A program made the position numbers and the translations under genes. A stretch of 64,000 bases of DNA from Streptomyces cavernicola. GTDB lineage: Bacteria; Actinomycetota; Actinomycetes; Streptomycetales; Streptomycetaceae. Where the stretch lies: contig NZ_JASCIQ010000009.1 of assembly GCF_029968035.1 (NCBI RefSeq), positions 62,001 to 126,000 on the forward strand. The letters run 5' to 3'. The notes below the pieces were generated by a model that did no database searches, had not been told where the DNA came from, and saw only the letters and a list, made by a program, of their open reading frames with translations. Positions 35,511 through 44,772 of the stretch are shown piece after piece. How positions within the stretch are numbered: position 1 is the stretch's first letter; each line of letters starts with the position of its first letter.

Positions 35511-36551
35511 ATGACCGTGACCCTGGCGGACGTGGCGGCCCGCGCACAGGTGTCCCCCGCCACCGTCTCCCGCGTCCTCAACGGCAACTACCCGGTGGCG
35601 GCGGCCACCAGGGAACGGGTGCTGCGCGCGGTGGACGAGCTGGACTACGTCCTGAACGGGCCCGCGAGCTCCCTCGCCGCGGCCGCTTCCGACCTGGTCG
35701 GCATCCTCGTCAACGACATCGCCGACCCGTTCTTCGGGATCATGGCCGGCGCGGTGCAGTCGGAGATCGGCGGCCCCGGGGGGCGCGCGGGCGGGGAGCG
35801 GCTCGCGGTGGTGTGCAACACCGGCGGCTCCCCCGAGCGCGAACTCACGTATCTGACCCTGCTGCAGCGCCAGCGCGCCGCGGCCGTCGTCATCACCGGC
35901 GGCGCCGTCGAGGACGCCGAGCACGCGGCGGCGCTCACCGCGAAGCTGCAGCGGCTCACGGACGCCGGCACGCGCGTGGTGCTCTGCGGCCGCCCGCCCG
36001 CGCCCGAGACCGGCGCCGTCGCGCTCAGCTTCGACAACCGCGGCGGCGGCCGCGCCCTCACCGAGCACCTGCTCGCCCTCGGCCACCGCAGGATCGGCTA
36101 CATCGCGGGCCCCGAGGAGCGCACGACCACCCGGCACCGCCTGGAGGGCCACCGTGACGCCCTCGCGGACACGGGCCTGCCGCGCGGCGCGGAGCTCACC
36201 CTGCACGGCCCGTACGACCGCGCCACGGGCCATGCCGCCACCGTCGAACTGCTGCGCCGGGAGCCCGCGTTGACGGCGATCGTCGCGGCCAACGACACGG
36301 TGGCGCTCGGCGCGTGTGCGGCGCTGCGCGAGGCGGGGCGGCGCATCCCGGACGACGTCTCGGTGGCCGGCTTCGACGACCTGCCGTTCAGCGTGGACGC
36401 GGTGCCCGCCCTGACGACCGTACGGCTGCCGCTCGCCGAGGCCGCCGCCCGCGCGGGGCGCATCGCCATGGGCCGCGAGCAGGAGCCACCGGGCGGCACG
36501 GCCACGATCCACGGGGAACTCGTCGTACGGGGCTCCACGGGCAAGGCGTGA
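35511..36551 (+). CDS. LacI-family transcriptional regulator
   Basis: A 346-residue repressor; ATG at 35511 with GGAAGG upstream. The helix-turn-helix is VTLADVAARAQVSPATVSRV followed by the hinge LNGPASSLAAAASDLVGIL. A complete periplasmic-binding-like sensor domain follows: DIADPFFGIMAGAV, HLLALGHRRIGYIAGP, VAANDTVALGACAALREAG, and PDDVSVAGFDDLP. Divergent from the Gfo/Idh operon, with the operator between, so it most likely controls that operon in response to a sugar. Confidence 0.93.
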   Translation: MTVTLADVAARAQVSPATVSRVLNGNYPVAAATRERVLRAVDELDYVLNGPASSLAAAASDLVGILVNDIADPFFGIMAGAVQSEIGGPGGRAGGERLAVVCNTGGSPERELTYLTLLQRQRAAAVVITGGAVEDAEHAAALTAKLQRLTDAGTRVVLCGRPPAPETGAVALSFDNRGGGRALTEHLLALGHRRIGYIAGPEERTTTRHRLEGHRDALADTGLPRGAELTLHGPYDRATGHAATVELLRREPALTAIVAANDTVALGACAALREAGRRIPDDVSVAGFDDLPFSVDAVPALTTVRLPLAEAAARAGRIAMGREQEPPGGTATIHGELVVRGSTGKA

Positions 36552-36945
36552 GCGCTCGGCGGGGGTTGCTTGCGGGGCCGGGATTCCAGGGCTCGCCTGC
36601 CGGGCCGGGGGTCCAGGGGCTGCTCAACCGACTAGAGGCTTCAGGAGCCCGGCAACTCCCGCCTCTGTGGGGCACGGTGGGGTGCCCCGTCAGGGGCGCG
36701 GGGAACTGCGCGACCAGCCCACGACGGGCCGCACCCGGCTCCCTGGGGGGGCTTCCAGGGCCCGCCCGCCAGACCGGGGGATTCAGCTCCTGCTCACCGG
36801 GCCAGTGCCCCAGGCCTGCCCGCCGGGTATTTCAGCGCTCGCTCGCCGCGCCGGTGGCCACCAGGGCTTGCCTGTCGGGCCCGGGGTTTCTAGGGTCCGC
36901 CCCAAGTCCGCCCCTAGTCGCCCCCGCACCCCTCAGGAGCCCGCC
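36552..36945. repeat. Intergenic repeat, copy C: core motif flanked by degenerate 28 bp tandem units
   Basis: About 390 bp without a gene. The core GGGGCGCGGGGAACTGCGCG is at 36693-36712. On both sides are degenerate units of about 28 bp resembling TTCCAGGGCTCGCCTGCCGG (36580-36650 and 36748-36895). It lacks the 26 bp inverted ends of copies A and B. Confidence 0.65.
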
Positions 36946-37743
36946 GTGAAGCTGGCCTTCTCCACCCTCGGCGTGCCCGGGATGCCGCTGTCCGACGTGG
37001 TGCGGCTCGCCACCGCGCACGGGTACCACGGCGTCGAGCTGCGCGCGCACCCCGAGGAGCCGGTGCACCTCGGGCTCAGCGGGGCCGAACGGGCGGACGC
37101 CGCCGCCGAGTTCAAGGCGTCCGGCGTGGAGGTCCTGGGAATCGCCGGGTACGCGCGCGTGGCAGCGCCCGGCGCGGACGAGCCGGTCCTCGCCGAGCTG
37201 CGCGCCCTGTGCGACCTGGCCCGCGACCTGGGCGCCCCGTACGTCCGGGTCTTCCCCGGCGGCGGCGAGCAGAGCCCGGACGAGGCGGACGCGACGGCCG
37301 TGCGCCGCCTGGGGGCCGCAGCCGAGTACGCGGCCGACGCCGGGGTGCGGGTCCTCCTGGAGACGCACGACTCGCACCGCACGGGCGCCGCCGCCACGCG
37401 CGTGCTCGGCACGGTCGGACACCTCCACGTGGGGGCCCTGTGGGACGTCATGCACACCTGGCTGGGCGGCGAGCAGCCCTCGGCGTCGTACGCCGCGCTC
37501 GCCCCGTATCTCGGCTACGTCCAGGTGAAGGACATCGCCTCCGCCGACGACACCGTCCCGCTCGCCCTGGGCTCCGGGGTGCTGCCGCTCACGGAGTGCG
37601 TGGAGCTGCTCAGCCGCAAGGGCTGGGACGGGTGGCTGTGCTGGGAGTACGAGGCCCGCTGGCACCCGGAGGCGGCCCCGCTTCCGGGACAACTCGCGGC
37701 GGGGCGGGCGCACTTGGGGCAGCTCCTCAACGAGTCGGCTTAA
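36946..37743 (+). CDS. Sugar phosphate isomerase/epimerase-type TIM barrel
   Basis: A 265-residue AP_endonuc_2 barrel; GTG at 36946 behind AGGAG. Motifs: LAFSTLGVPGMPLSDVVRLA, GVELRAHP, VLLETHDSH, ALWDVMHTW, YVQVKDIAS and CWEYEARWHP with the metal-binding Glu. It is only distantly like the isomerase at 32070. Single gene, transcribed from a repeat-rich gap; a link to the LacI cluster is possible but not shown. Substrate unknown. Confidence 0.85.
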   Translation: MKLAFSTLGVPGMPLSDVVRLATAHGYHGVELRAHPEEPVHLGLSGAERADAAAEFKASGVEVLGIAGYARVAAPGADEPVLAELRALCDLARDLGAPYVRVFPGGGEQSPDEADATAVRRLGAAAEYAADAGVRVLLETHDSHRTGAAATRVLGTVGHLHVGALWDVMHTWLGGEQPSASYAALAPYLGYVQVKDIASADDTVPLALGSGVLPLTECVELLSRKGWDGWLCWEYEARWHPEAAPLPGQLAAGRAHLGQLLNESA

Positions 37744-37864
37744 GGCATCGCTTGAAGAGTGCCGCTTTGAAAACCGCCTCTACGCGCGCGTGCAGGCTGA
37801 GCTGAGTCTCCAACGCCAAACGCACAGGCCCGACTCCCGCAACAGCACGCTCTCTTGACCGTAA

Positions 37865-37902
37865 GAAACTTTCCGACTATCCGTAGCCTCCCGGAAGTTT
37901 CC
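37865..37902. promoter_or_regulatory. Paired GAAACTTTC-type operators before the GH3 gene
   Basis: GAAACTTTC (37865-37873) is a perfect palindrome, and GGAAGTTTCC (37893-37902) is a near copy. The larger pair GAAACTTTCCG / CGGAAGTTTC also forms an inverted repeat. GAAASTTTC palindromes are known in front of glycosidase genes in Streptomyces. About 80 bp before the GH3 start. Confidence 0.6.
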
Positions 37903-37982
37903 TTCACCAGTCCGGGACCGCACAGGCAACGGTCCACGGATGTCGGGCTTGTGCGGTCCGGGCTCCGAGTCTCGGGAGCGAC

Positions 37983-39803
37983 ATGTCCGATCGCCTCCGC
38001 ACCTCAAGACGTACCCTGCTCGCCGCCACCGCGGGTTCCGCCGCCGCCCTCGCGGTGGGTGCGAACTCCGCACGCGCGGCGGAGAAGAGCACCGTGAACC
38101 GCACCGCCCTGCGCGCCCTCATCAACCGCATGAGCCTGGAGGAGAAGGTCGGCCAGCTCTTCGTGATGCGGGTCTACGGCCACTCCGCGACCGAGCCCGA
38201 CCAGGGCGACGTCGACAAGAACCTGGAAGAGGCGGGCGTGCGCAACGCCGCCGAGCTGATCGCCAAGTACCGCGTCGGCGGCATCATCTACTTCGGCTGG
38301 GCGCACAACACCCGCGAGCCGCACCAGATCGCCGACCTGTCCAACGGCATCCAGCGCGCCGCCCTCCAACAGCCGCACCGAATACCGGTGTTGATATCCA
38401 CCGACCAGGAGCACGGCATCGTCGCCCGGGTCGGCAAGCCGGCCACTCTCCTGCCCGGCGCGATGGCCCTCGGCGCCGCCGGGTCGCCCACGGAGGCCCG
38501 CAGGGCGGCCCGGATCGCGGGCGTCGAACTGGCCGCGATGGGCATCCGGCAGAACTATGCGCCGGTCGCGGACGTGAACGTGAACCCGGCCAACCCCGTG
38601 ATCGGGGTGCGCTCCTTCGGCTCCGACCCCGAGGCCGTGGCCCGCCTGGTCTCGGCGCAGGTCGAGGGCTACCAGAGCGGCGGGGTCGCGGCGACCTCCA
38701 AGCACTTCCCGGGGCACGGCGACACCAAGGACGACAGCCACTACGCGCTGCCGACGATCCACCACACCCGCGAGGAGTGGCAGGAGCTGGACGCGCCGCC
38801 GTTCGAGGCGGCGATCGCGGCCGGGATCGACTCGATCATGACGGCGCACATCGTGGTCCCCGCGCTCGACCCCGCCGAGGACCCGGCGACGCTCTCCGCG
38901 CCCATCCTCACCGGCATCCTGCGCGAGCAGCTCGGCTACGACGGCGTCGTCGTGACGGACTCGCTCGGCATGCAGGGCGTACGCACCAAGTACGGCGACG
39001 ACCGGGTGCCGGTGCTCGCCCTGAAGGCGGGCGTGGACCAGCTGCTCAACCCGCCGCAGCCGGAGGTCGCGTGGAACGCGGTGCTCCAGGCGGTCAAGGA
39101 CGGCGAACTGACCGAGGAACGGCTCGACGCATCGATCCTGCGCATCCTCGAGCTCAAGGCCCGTCGCGGCCTGTTCGAGGATCCGTACGTCACGCACGCG
39201 CGCGTGGACAGCGAAGTCGGTACGCGCTCGCACCTCGCCGCGGCCGACCGGATCGCCGACCGTACGACGACGCTCCTGGTCAACGAGGGCGGGCTGCTGC
39301 CCCTGTCGCCCCGCAGGCAGCACGACGTCCTGGTGGTCGGCGCCGACCCGGCATCGCCGTCCGGCACGACGGGCCCGCCCACCACAGTGCTGGCCAAGGC
39401 CCTCACGGAGCTCGGTTTCGCGGCCACCGCGCTGTCCACCGGTACGGCCCCGACCGACGCGAAGATCGACGAGGCGGTGGCCGCGGCGGCGGGCAAGGAC
39501 GCGGTGGTCGTCGGGACGTACAACGTGACGGCGAGCAGCTCGCAGCGCACCCTCGTGGAGCGGCTGCGCGCCACCGGGACCCCGGTGGTCGCGGTCGCGA
39601 TCCGCAACCCGTACGACGTCGCCCAGCTGCCGGGCGTCGCGGCGTACCTGGCGGCGTACTCCTGGACCGACACGGAGCTGCGGGCCGCTGCGCGGGTGAT
39701 CGCCGGGGAGGTCTCGCCGGAGGGGCGGCTGCCGGTGCCGGTGCAGCGGGCCGAGGATCCGGGGAGCGTGCTGTATCCGGTCGGGTACGGGTTGTCGTAC
39801 TGA
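37983..39803 (+). CDS. Secreted glycoside hydrolase family 3 (beta-N-acetylglucosaminidase-type)
   Basis: A 606-residue exported enzyme. The N-terminus has a twin-arginine-like signal (TSRRTLLAATAGSAAALAVG, cleavage near ARA-AEK). The GH3 N-domain starts LINRMSLEEKVGQLFVMRVYG; STDQEHGIVARVG, ATSKHFPGHGDTKDDSHYAL and VVTDSLGMQGV (nucleophile Asp) match the NagZ-type subgroup with its KH(F/S)PGHG loop, which carries a catalytic His-Asp. A GH3 C-domain follows. Probable role: removal of GlcNAc from chitin or peptidoglycan fragments. Confidence 0.92.
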   Translation: MSDRLRTSRRTLLAATAGSAAALAVGANSARAAEKSTVNRTALRALINRMSLEEKVGQLFVMRVYGHSATEPDQGDVDKNLEEAGVRNAAELIAKYRVGGIIYFGWAHNTREPHQIADLSNGIQRAALQQPHRIPVLISTDQEHGIVARVGKPATLLPGAMALGAAGSPTEARRAARIAGVELAAMGIRQNYAPVADVNVNPANPVIGVRSFGSDPEAVARLVSAQVEGYQSGGVAATSKHFPGHGDTKDDSHYALPTIHHTREEWQELDAPPFEAAIAAGIDSIMTAHIVVPALDPAEDPATLSAPILTGILREQLGYDGVVVTDSLGMQGVRTKYGDDRVPVLALKAGVDQLLNPPQPEVAWNAVLQAVKDGELTEERLDASILRILELKARRGLFEDPYVTHARVDSEVGTRSHLAAADRIADRTTTLLVNEGGLLPLSPRRQHDVLVVGADPASPSGTTGPPTTVLAKALTELGFAATALSTGTAPTDAKIDEAVAAAAGKDAVVVGTYNVTASSSQRTLVERLRATGTPVVAVAIRNPYDVAQLPGVAAYLAAYSWTDTELRAAARVIAGEVSPEGRLPVPVQRAEDPGSVLYPVGYGLSY

Positions 39804-40324
39804 GCGGTTCCACGGGGCCCGCACCGCACCGTCGACCCGGGCCCCGTCGGGCTTTTTCCCCCACCCCGCCCCTTCCCGAAAGTCCTGCGGACAGCTCCAG
39901 GGACTCCGCCCCCGGACCCCCTGCCCGGGGCTGCCGCCCCTGGACCCCGCCTCGGGGCTCCGCCCCGGACCCCGTTTCGGGGACCAGCCCCCGGACCCCC
40001 CGCTCCTCAAACGCCGGAGGGGCTGGATTTTGCGGCTGCGGCTGGATTTAGCCCCGACAGGGGCTGGTCTTTAGGGGCGCGGGGAACTGCGCGACCAGCC
40101 ACGACGGCGCAGCAGCCGACGAACAAGCCGGGGTCCGGGGCGGCAGCCCCGAGAGCCGTCCGGCGAGGACTTCGGGTAGGGGCGGGGAGGGGAGAAGACC
40201 GCCGGGCCTAGGACCACAGGCCCACCCCCCTCCTCCCCCAGCCCCCAGTTTGTTGCGGCGGGATGAAATGACCGGCCGGGGGCGTTGGTGATGTCCGTCA
40301 GTGCAGAGCGGCGGGAGGCCATAC
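39804..40324. other. Gap between GH3 and ABC exporter genes, filled by repeat element D
   Basis: About 520 bp with no gene. Repeat element D occupies 39857-40193. The rest holds only the ribosome-binding site of the exporter (GGGAGG at 40312). Confidence 0.6.
39857..40193. repeat. Dispersed intergenic repeat element, copy D, imperfect inverted ends
   Basis: About 337 bp with imperfect inverted ends of about 39 bp (39857-39895 and 40154-40193). Inner parts match copy B in order: GGGGCTGCCGCCCC hairpins, CTCCTCAAACGCCGGAGGGG, the core GGGGCGCGGGGAACTGCGCG (40074) and GGGGCGGCAGCCCC near 40137. The tandem array of copy B is absent. Confidence 0.8.
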
Positions 40325-43300
40325 GTGACCGGGGCAGAGCAGCAGCAGGGGTGGGCTCGGCGGCTCGCGGGCTACGCCTGGCGGTACCCGAAGGACGTGG
40401 TGCTCGCGCTCGGCGCCTCCCTCGCGGGCATGGCCGTGATGGCCCTCGTCCCGCTGATCACCAAGGTGGTGATCGACGACGTCATCGACACCCCCAAACG
40501 CTCCCTGGCCGTGTGGACGGGCCTGCTGATAGCCGCGGCCGTCATCGTGTACGGACTGACGTACATCCGCCGCTACTACGGCGGCCGGCTGGCCCTGGAC
40601 GTGCAGCACGACCTGCGCACGGACATGTACGACACGATCACGAAGCTGGACGGGCGGCGGCAGGACGAGCTGTCCACCGGGCAGGTCATCGGCCGCGCCA
40701 CCAGCGACCTGCAGCTGATCCAGGGCCTGCTCTTCATGCTGCCGATGACCATCGGCAACATCCTGCTGTTCCTGATCTCCCTGGTGATCATGGCCTGGCT
40801 GTCGCTGCCGCTGACGCTCGTCGCGCTCGCCGTGGCCCCCGCCCTGTGGTTCATCGCCAAGCGCAGCAAGAGCCGTCTGCACCCGGCCACCTGGTACGCG
40901 CAGGCGCAGGCCGCCGCCGTCGCGGGCGTGGTCGACGGCGCGGTGTCGGGCGTACGCGTGGTGAAGGGCTTCGGGCAGGAGGAGCAGGAGACGGGGAAGC
41001 TGCGCGAAGTCGGCCGGAAGCTGTTCGCGGGCCGCCTTCGCACGATCCGCCTGAACGCGCGGTACACCCCGGCGCTGCAGGCCGTGCCCGCGCTCGGGCA
41101 GGTCGCGATGCTGGCCCTCGGCGGCTGGCTTGCGGTGCGCGGGCAGATCACGCTCGGCACGTTCGTGGCGTTCTCGACGTATCTGGCGCAGCTGGTGGGC
41201 CCGGTGCGGATGCTCGCCATGGTGCTGACCGTGGGGCAGCAGGCACGCGCGGGCGTGGAGCGCGTCCTGGAGCTGGTCGACACCGAGCCCTCGCTGCAGG
41301 ACGGCACGAAGGAGCTCCCGGCGGACGCGCCCGCGACGGTCGAGTTCGACGACGTGTCGTTCGGGTACGAGGACGGGCGCCCGGTGCTGGAAGGGTTCTC
41401 GCTGTCCATCCGGCCCGGTGAGACCGTCGCCGTCGTCGGCGCCTCCGGCAGCGGCAAGTCGACGGTGTCGCTGCTGCTGCCCCGCTACTACGACGTGACG
41501 CACGGCGCGGTCCTGGTCGGCGGGCACGACGTGCGCGAGCTGACCCTGCAGTCGCTGCGCGCCGCGATCGGCCTGGTCCCCGAGGACTCGTTCCTGTTCT
41601 CCGACACGGTCCGCGCCAACATCGCGTACGGCCTGCCGGAGGCGACGCAGGAGCAGATCGAGGCGGCCGCACGCGCGGCGCAGGCCGAGGGCTTCATCGC
41701 GGATCTGCCCGAGGGGTACGACACGAAGGTCGGCGAGCACGGCCTCACGCTCTCCGGCGGCCAGCGCCAGCGCCTCGCCCTGGCCCGCGCGATCCTCACC
41801 GACCCGCGCCTCCTCGTCCTCGACGACGCCACATCGGCGGTCGACGCGCGCGTGGAGCACGAGATCCACGAGGCGCTGCGCGGCGTCATGGCGGGCCGTA
41901 CGACGCTGCTCATCGCACACCGCCGCTCCACCCTCGGCCTCGCCGACCGCATCGCCGTGCTCGACGAAGGCCGCCTCGCCGACATCGGCACGCACGAGGA
42001 GCTCGAAGAGCGCTCGGCGCTCTACCGGCGGCTGCTCACCGACCCGGACGAGCTGGGCGGGGTCTCCCCCGGCCATGTCGCGCGGGCCGCGATCGCCGAC
42101 GAGGAGGACACCTCCGTACGGGCCGAGCTGGACGCCGAGTTCGACGCCGAGCGGGGCATCACGCCGAGGCTGTGGAGCGGGGACCGGGAGCCGAGAGATC
42201 TGGCGCTTGCGGGCACTCCGGCGACGCCCGAGCTGCTCGCGCAGGTCGACGCGCTGCCGCCGGCCACGGACACCCCGCAGGTCGACGAGGCGCGTGCGGT
42301 CACTCCGGAGGAGTCGTACGGGCTGCGGCGCCTGCTGCGCGGGTTCGGGAAGCCGCTCCTCTTCGCGCTGCTGCTGGTCGCCGTGGACGCGGGGATGGGG
42401 CTGCTGCTCCCGGTGCTGATCCGGCACGGCATCGACGAGGGCGTGGAGCAGCTCGCGCTCGGCGCGGTGTGGGCGGCGGCGGCGCTCGGCCTCGTCACGG
42501 TCCTCGTGCAGTGGGCGGCGCAGATCGGCGAGACCCGGATGACGGGGCGCACCGGCGAGCGCGTCCTGTACGCGTTGCGCCTGAAGATCTTCTCGCAGCT
42601 GCAGCGGCTCGGACTCGACTACTACGAGCGGGAGTTGACCGGGCGCATCATGACCCGGATGACGACCGACGTGGACGCCCTGTCCACGTTCCTGCAGACC
42701 GGCCTGGTCACCGCGTTCGTGTCGGTCGTGACGTTCTTCGGCATCATGGGCGCCCTCCTGGTGATCGACCTCCAGCTCGCCCTTGTGGTGTTCGCGACGC
42801 TGCCGGTCCTGATCGTGGGCACGTACTTCTTCCGCAAGTCCAGCGTGAAGGCGTACGAACTCGCCCGTGAGCGCGTCTCGGTGGTGAACGCCGACCTCCA
42901 GGAGTCCGTGTCCGGGCTTCGGATCGTGCAGGCCTTCCGCCGCGAGCAGTCCGGCGCCGCGCGGTTCCGGGAGCGCAGCGACAGCTACCGCAGGGCCCGT
43001 ATCCGCGGCCAGTGGCTGATCTCCGTGTACTTCCCGTTCGTGCAGCTCCTGTCGTCCGTCGCCGCGGCCGCGGTGCTGATCGTGGGTGCGCACCGGGTCG
43101 ACGGGGGCACGCTGACGACGGGTGCCCTGGTGGCGTATCTGCTCTACATCGACCTGTTCTTCGCGCCCGTGCAGCAGCTTTCGCAGGTCTTCGACGGGTA
43201 CCAGCAGGCGACGGTCTCGCTCGGCCGCATCCAGGAACTGCTGCGCGAGCCGACGTCCACGAAGAGCGCCGCCGAGCCGCTCGACGTGCCCTCGCTGCGC

Positions 43301-44098
43301 GGCGAGATCGCCTTCGAGGACGTGCAGTTCGGGTACGGGGCGGCTGTCTCCCCGGACGCCGCGGAGGAGACCGCCCTGTCCGACGTCAACCTGCGCATTC
43401 CGGCCGGGCAGACCGTCGCGTTCGTCGGCGAGACCGGTGCGGGCAAGTCGACGCTGGTGAAGCTCGTCGCCCGGTTCTACGACCCGACGGCGGGCCGGGT
43501 CACCGTCGACGGCACGGACCTGCGCGACCTGGGCCTCGCCTCGTACCGCCACCGCCTCGGCGTCGTGCCGCAGGAGGCGTACCTCTTCGAGGGCACGGTG
43601 CGGGACGCGATCGCGTACGGGCGCCCGGACGCGTCCGACGCCGAGGTGGAAGCGGCCGCGCGCAGCGTCGGGGCGCACGAGATGATCGCCCGGCTCGACG
43701 GCGGCTATCTGCACGCCGTGACCGAGCGCGGCCGCAACCTCTCCGCGGGGCAGCGGCAGTTGATCGCCCTGGCCCGCGCCGAGCTGGTCGACCCGGACAT
43801 CCTGCTCCTCGACGAGGCCACGGCCGCGCTCGACCTGGCCACCGAGGCGCAGGTCAACGCAGCCGCGGACCGGCTCGCCGGCCGTCGCACCACGCTCGTC
43901 GTGGCGCACCGGCTGACGACGGCAGCCCGCGCCGACCGGGTCGTGGTGATGGACCGCGGCCGGGTCGCGGAGGACGGCACGCACGACGAACTCCTCGCCC
44001 TGGACGGCAAGTACGCGCGCCTGTGGCGGACTTTCATCGGGGAGCCGGTGGAGGAGTCGCCGGAGCCGGACTCGCCGGTCGGCGTCAGCACCCCGTAG
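40325..44098 (+). CDS. Fused ABC exporter with two TMD-NBD halves in one chain
   Basis: A 1257-residue full-length exporter; GTG at 40325 behind GGGAGG. Half 1: six-helix type 1 exporter domain, then Walker A GASGSGKST, signature LSGGQRQR, Walker B LLVLDDATSAVD. A linker with many acidic residues (VRAELDAEFDAERG) leads to half 2: again six helices, Walker A GETGAGKST, signature LSAGQRQL, Walker B ILLLDEATAALD. The two nucleotide sites are unequal: NBD1 has Asp instead of the catalytic Glu (DD, not DE), as in heterodimeric exporters such as BmrCD-type systems. Likely drug or lipid export. No neighbouring gene reveals the substrate. Confidence 0.95.
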   Translation: MTGAEQQQGWARRLAGYAWRYPKDVVLALGASLAGMAVMALVPLITKVVIDDVIDTPKRSLAVWTGLLIAAAVIVYGLTYIRRYYGGRLALDVQHDLRTDMYDTITKLDGRRQDELSTGQVIGRATSDLQLIQGLLFMLPMTIGNILLFLISLVIMAWLSLPLTLVALAVAPALWFIAKRSKSRLHPATWYAQAQAAAVAGVVDGAVSGVRVVKGFGQEEQETGKLREVGRKLFAGRLRTIRLNARYTPALQAVPALGQVAMLALGGWLAVRGQITLGTFVAFSTYLAQLVGPVRMLAMVLTVGQQARAGVERVLELVDTEPSLQDGTKELPADAPATVEFDDVSFGYEDGRPVLEGFSLSIRPGETVAVVGASGSGKSTVSLLLPRYYDVTHGAVLVGGHDVRELTLQSLRAAIGLVPEDSFLFSDTVRANIAYGLPEATQEQIEAAARAAQAEGFIADLPEGYDTKVGEHGLTLSGGQRQRLALARAILTDPRLLVLDDATSAVDARVEHEIHEALRGVMAGRTTLLIAHRRSTLGLADRIAVLDEGRLADIGTHEELEERSALYRRLLTDPDELGGVSPGHVARAAIADEEDTSVRAELDAEFDAERGITPRLWSGDREPRDLALAGTPATPELLAQVDALPPATDTPQVDEARAVTPEESYGLRRLLRGFGKPLLFALLLVAVDAGMGLLLPVLIRHGIDEGVEQLALGAVWAAAALGLVTVLVQWAAQIGETRMTGRTGERVLYALRLKIFSQLQRLGLDYYERELTGRIMTRMTTDVDALSTFLQTGLVTAFVSVVTFFGIMGALLVIDLQLALVVFATLPVLIVGTYFFRKSSVKAYELARERVSVVNADLQESVSGLRIVQAFRREQSGAARFRERSDSYRRARIRGQWLISVYFPFVQLLSSVAAAAVLIVGAHRVDGGTLTTGALVAYLLYIDLFFAPVQQLSQVFDGYQQATVSLGRIQELLREPTSTKSAAEPLDVPSLRGEIAFEDVQFGYGAAVSPDAAEETALSDVNLRIPAGQTVAFVGETGAGKSTLVKLVARFYDPTAGRVTVDGTDLRDLGLASYRHRLGVVPQEAYLFEGTVRDAIAYGRPDASDAEVEAAARSVGAHEMIARLDGGYLHAVTERGRNLSAGQRQLIALARAELVDPDILLLDEATAALDLATEAQVNAAADRLAGRRTTLVVAHRLTTAARADRVVVMDRGRVAEDGTHDELLALDGKYARLWRTFIGEPVEESPEPDSPVGVSTP

Positions 44099-44099
44099 T

Positions 44100-44609
44100 T
44101 CAGTACTTCGACTTGATGTCGGAGATCTTCCGGGTGGCCAGGTCCGACTGCACCGCGAGGTAGGTGTACATGCGGTCCTGGCCCTTGCCCCAGGTCAGCC
44201 GGACCGTGGACCAGGTGTGGCCCATGCCGCTGTCGCCGGGGGTGACCTTCCACGCGCTCGGCACGTTCTGCGCCCGCAGGACGCCGTCGGCCTCGTGCTG
44301 CTGCTCCCACTCGGCGAGCCGGGTGCGCAGTTCGGACGTCAGGTAGAACTTGCGGAGTTCACCGCCGACGGCACCGCCCCGGTCGCTGGCGACGTCGACG
44401 TACGCGGCGTAGAAGTGCGCCACGCGCTCGGCGACGTTCCCGGGGCTGCCGGCGTACCGCTGCTGCTTGCTCTGTTGGACGGGCTGCGCTTGTTCCGGTT
44501 GTACGGCGGCCGCCGCGGGGACCGCTGCGAGTGCGGTGCAGGTCGCGGCGACGAGGAGTAACCGGCCTGAACGGCCGGGCGTACGCGGACGATTGGGCGT
44601 CTTCGCCAT
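44100..44609 (-). CDS. Secreted protein of unknown function
   Basis: A 169-residue protein starting MAKTPNRPRTPGRSGRLLLV, with GGAAGCC before the ATG. A signal peptide (LLLVAATCTALAAVPAAAA) is followed by a Gln-rich stretch (QPEQAQPVQQSKQQ) and a domain of about 115 residues with a helical start (AERVAHFYAAYVDVAS) and a strand-rich end (HTWSTVRLTWGKGQDRMYTYL). No cysteine in the mature part. The fold resembles small lumazine-binding or NTF2-type accessory proteins only loosely. Divergent from another secreted protein. Confidence 0.75.
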   Translation of the reverse strand: MAKTPNRPRTPGRSGRLLLVAATCTALAAVPAAAAVQPEQAQPVQQSKQQRYAGSPGNVAERVAHFYAAYVDVASDRGGAVGGELRKFYLTSELRTRLAEWEQQHEADGVLRAQNVPSAWKVTPGDSGMGHTWSTVRLTWGKGQDRMYTYLAVQSDLATRKISDIKSKY

Positions 44610-44733
44610 GGCTTCCGCCTTTCTGTCGGTTCTGCGGCTGTTCTGTTCGACGACGGGCGTCCCCCGGAGGTTGCCCCACCCCCCCGGTAAAGCTCCGGCA
44701 GTTCCTGCAACCGCCCCCTCTAGGGCGATCGTC

Positions 44734-44747
44734 CGTACTTCAGTACG
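44734..44747. promoter_or_regulatory. Palindrome in the divergent gap of two secreted-protein genes
   Basis: CGTACTTCAGTACG: perfect 6 bp arms around TC, 26 bp before the rightward start. Candidate operator; the regulator is unknown. Confidence 0.35.
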
Positions 44748-44772
44748 CTGCACGGCAATGGGAGGGGCGACT

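Noticed and set aside
40298..43984. A 1228-codon minus-strand frame over the ABC exporter
   Set aside because: Shadow of the exporter gene: Arg/His/Gln-rich low-complexity translation with no domain.
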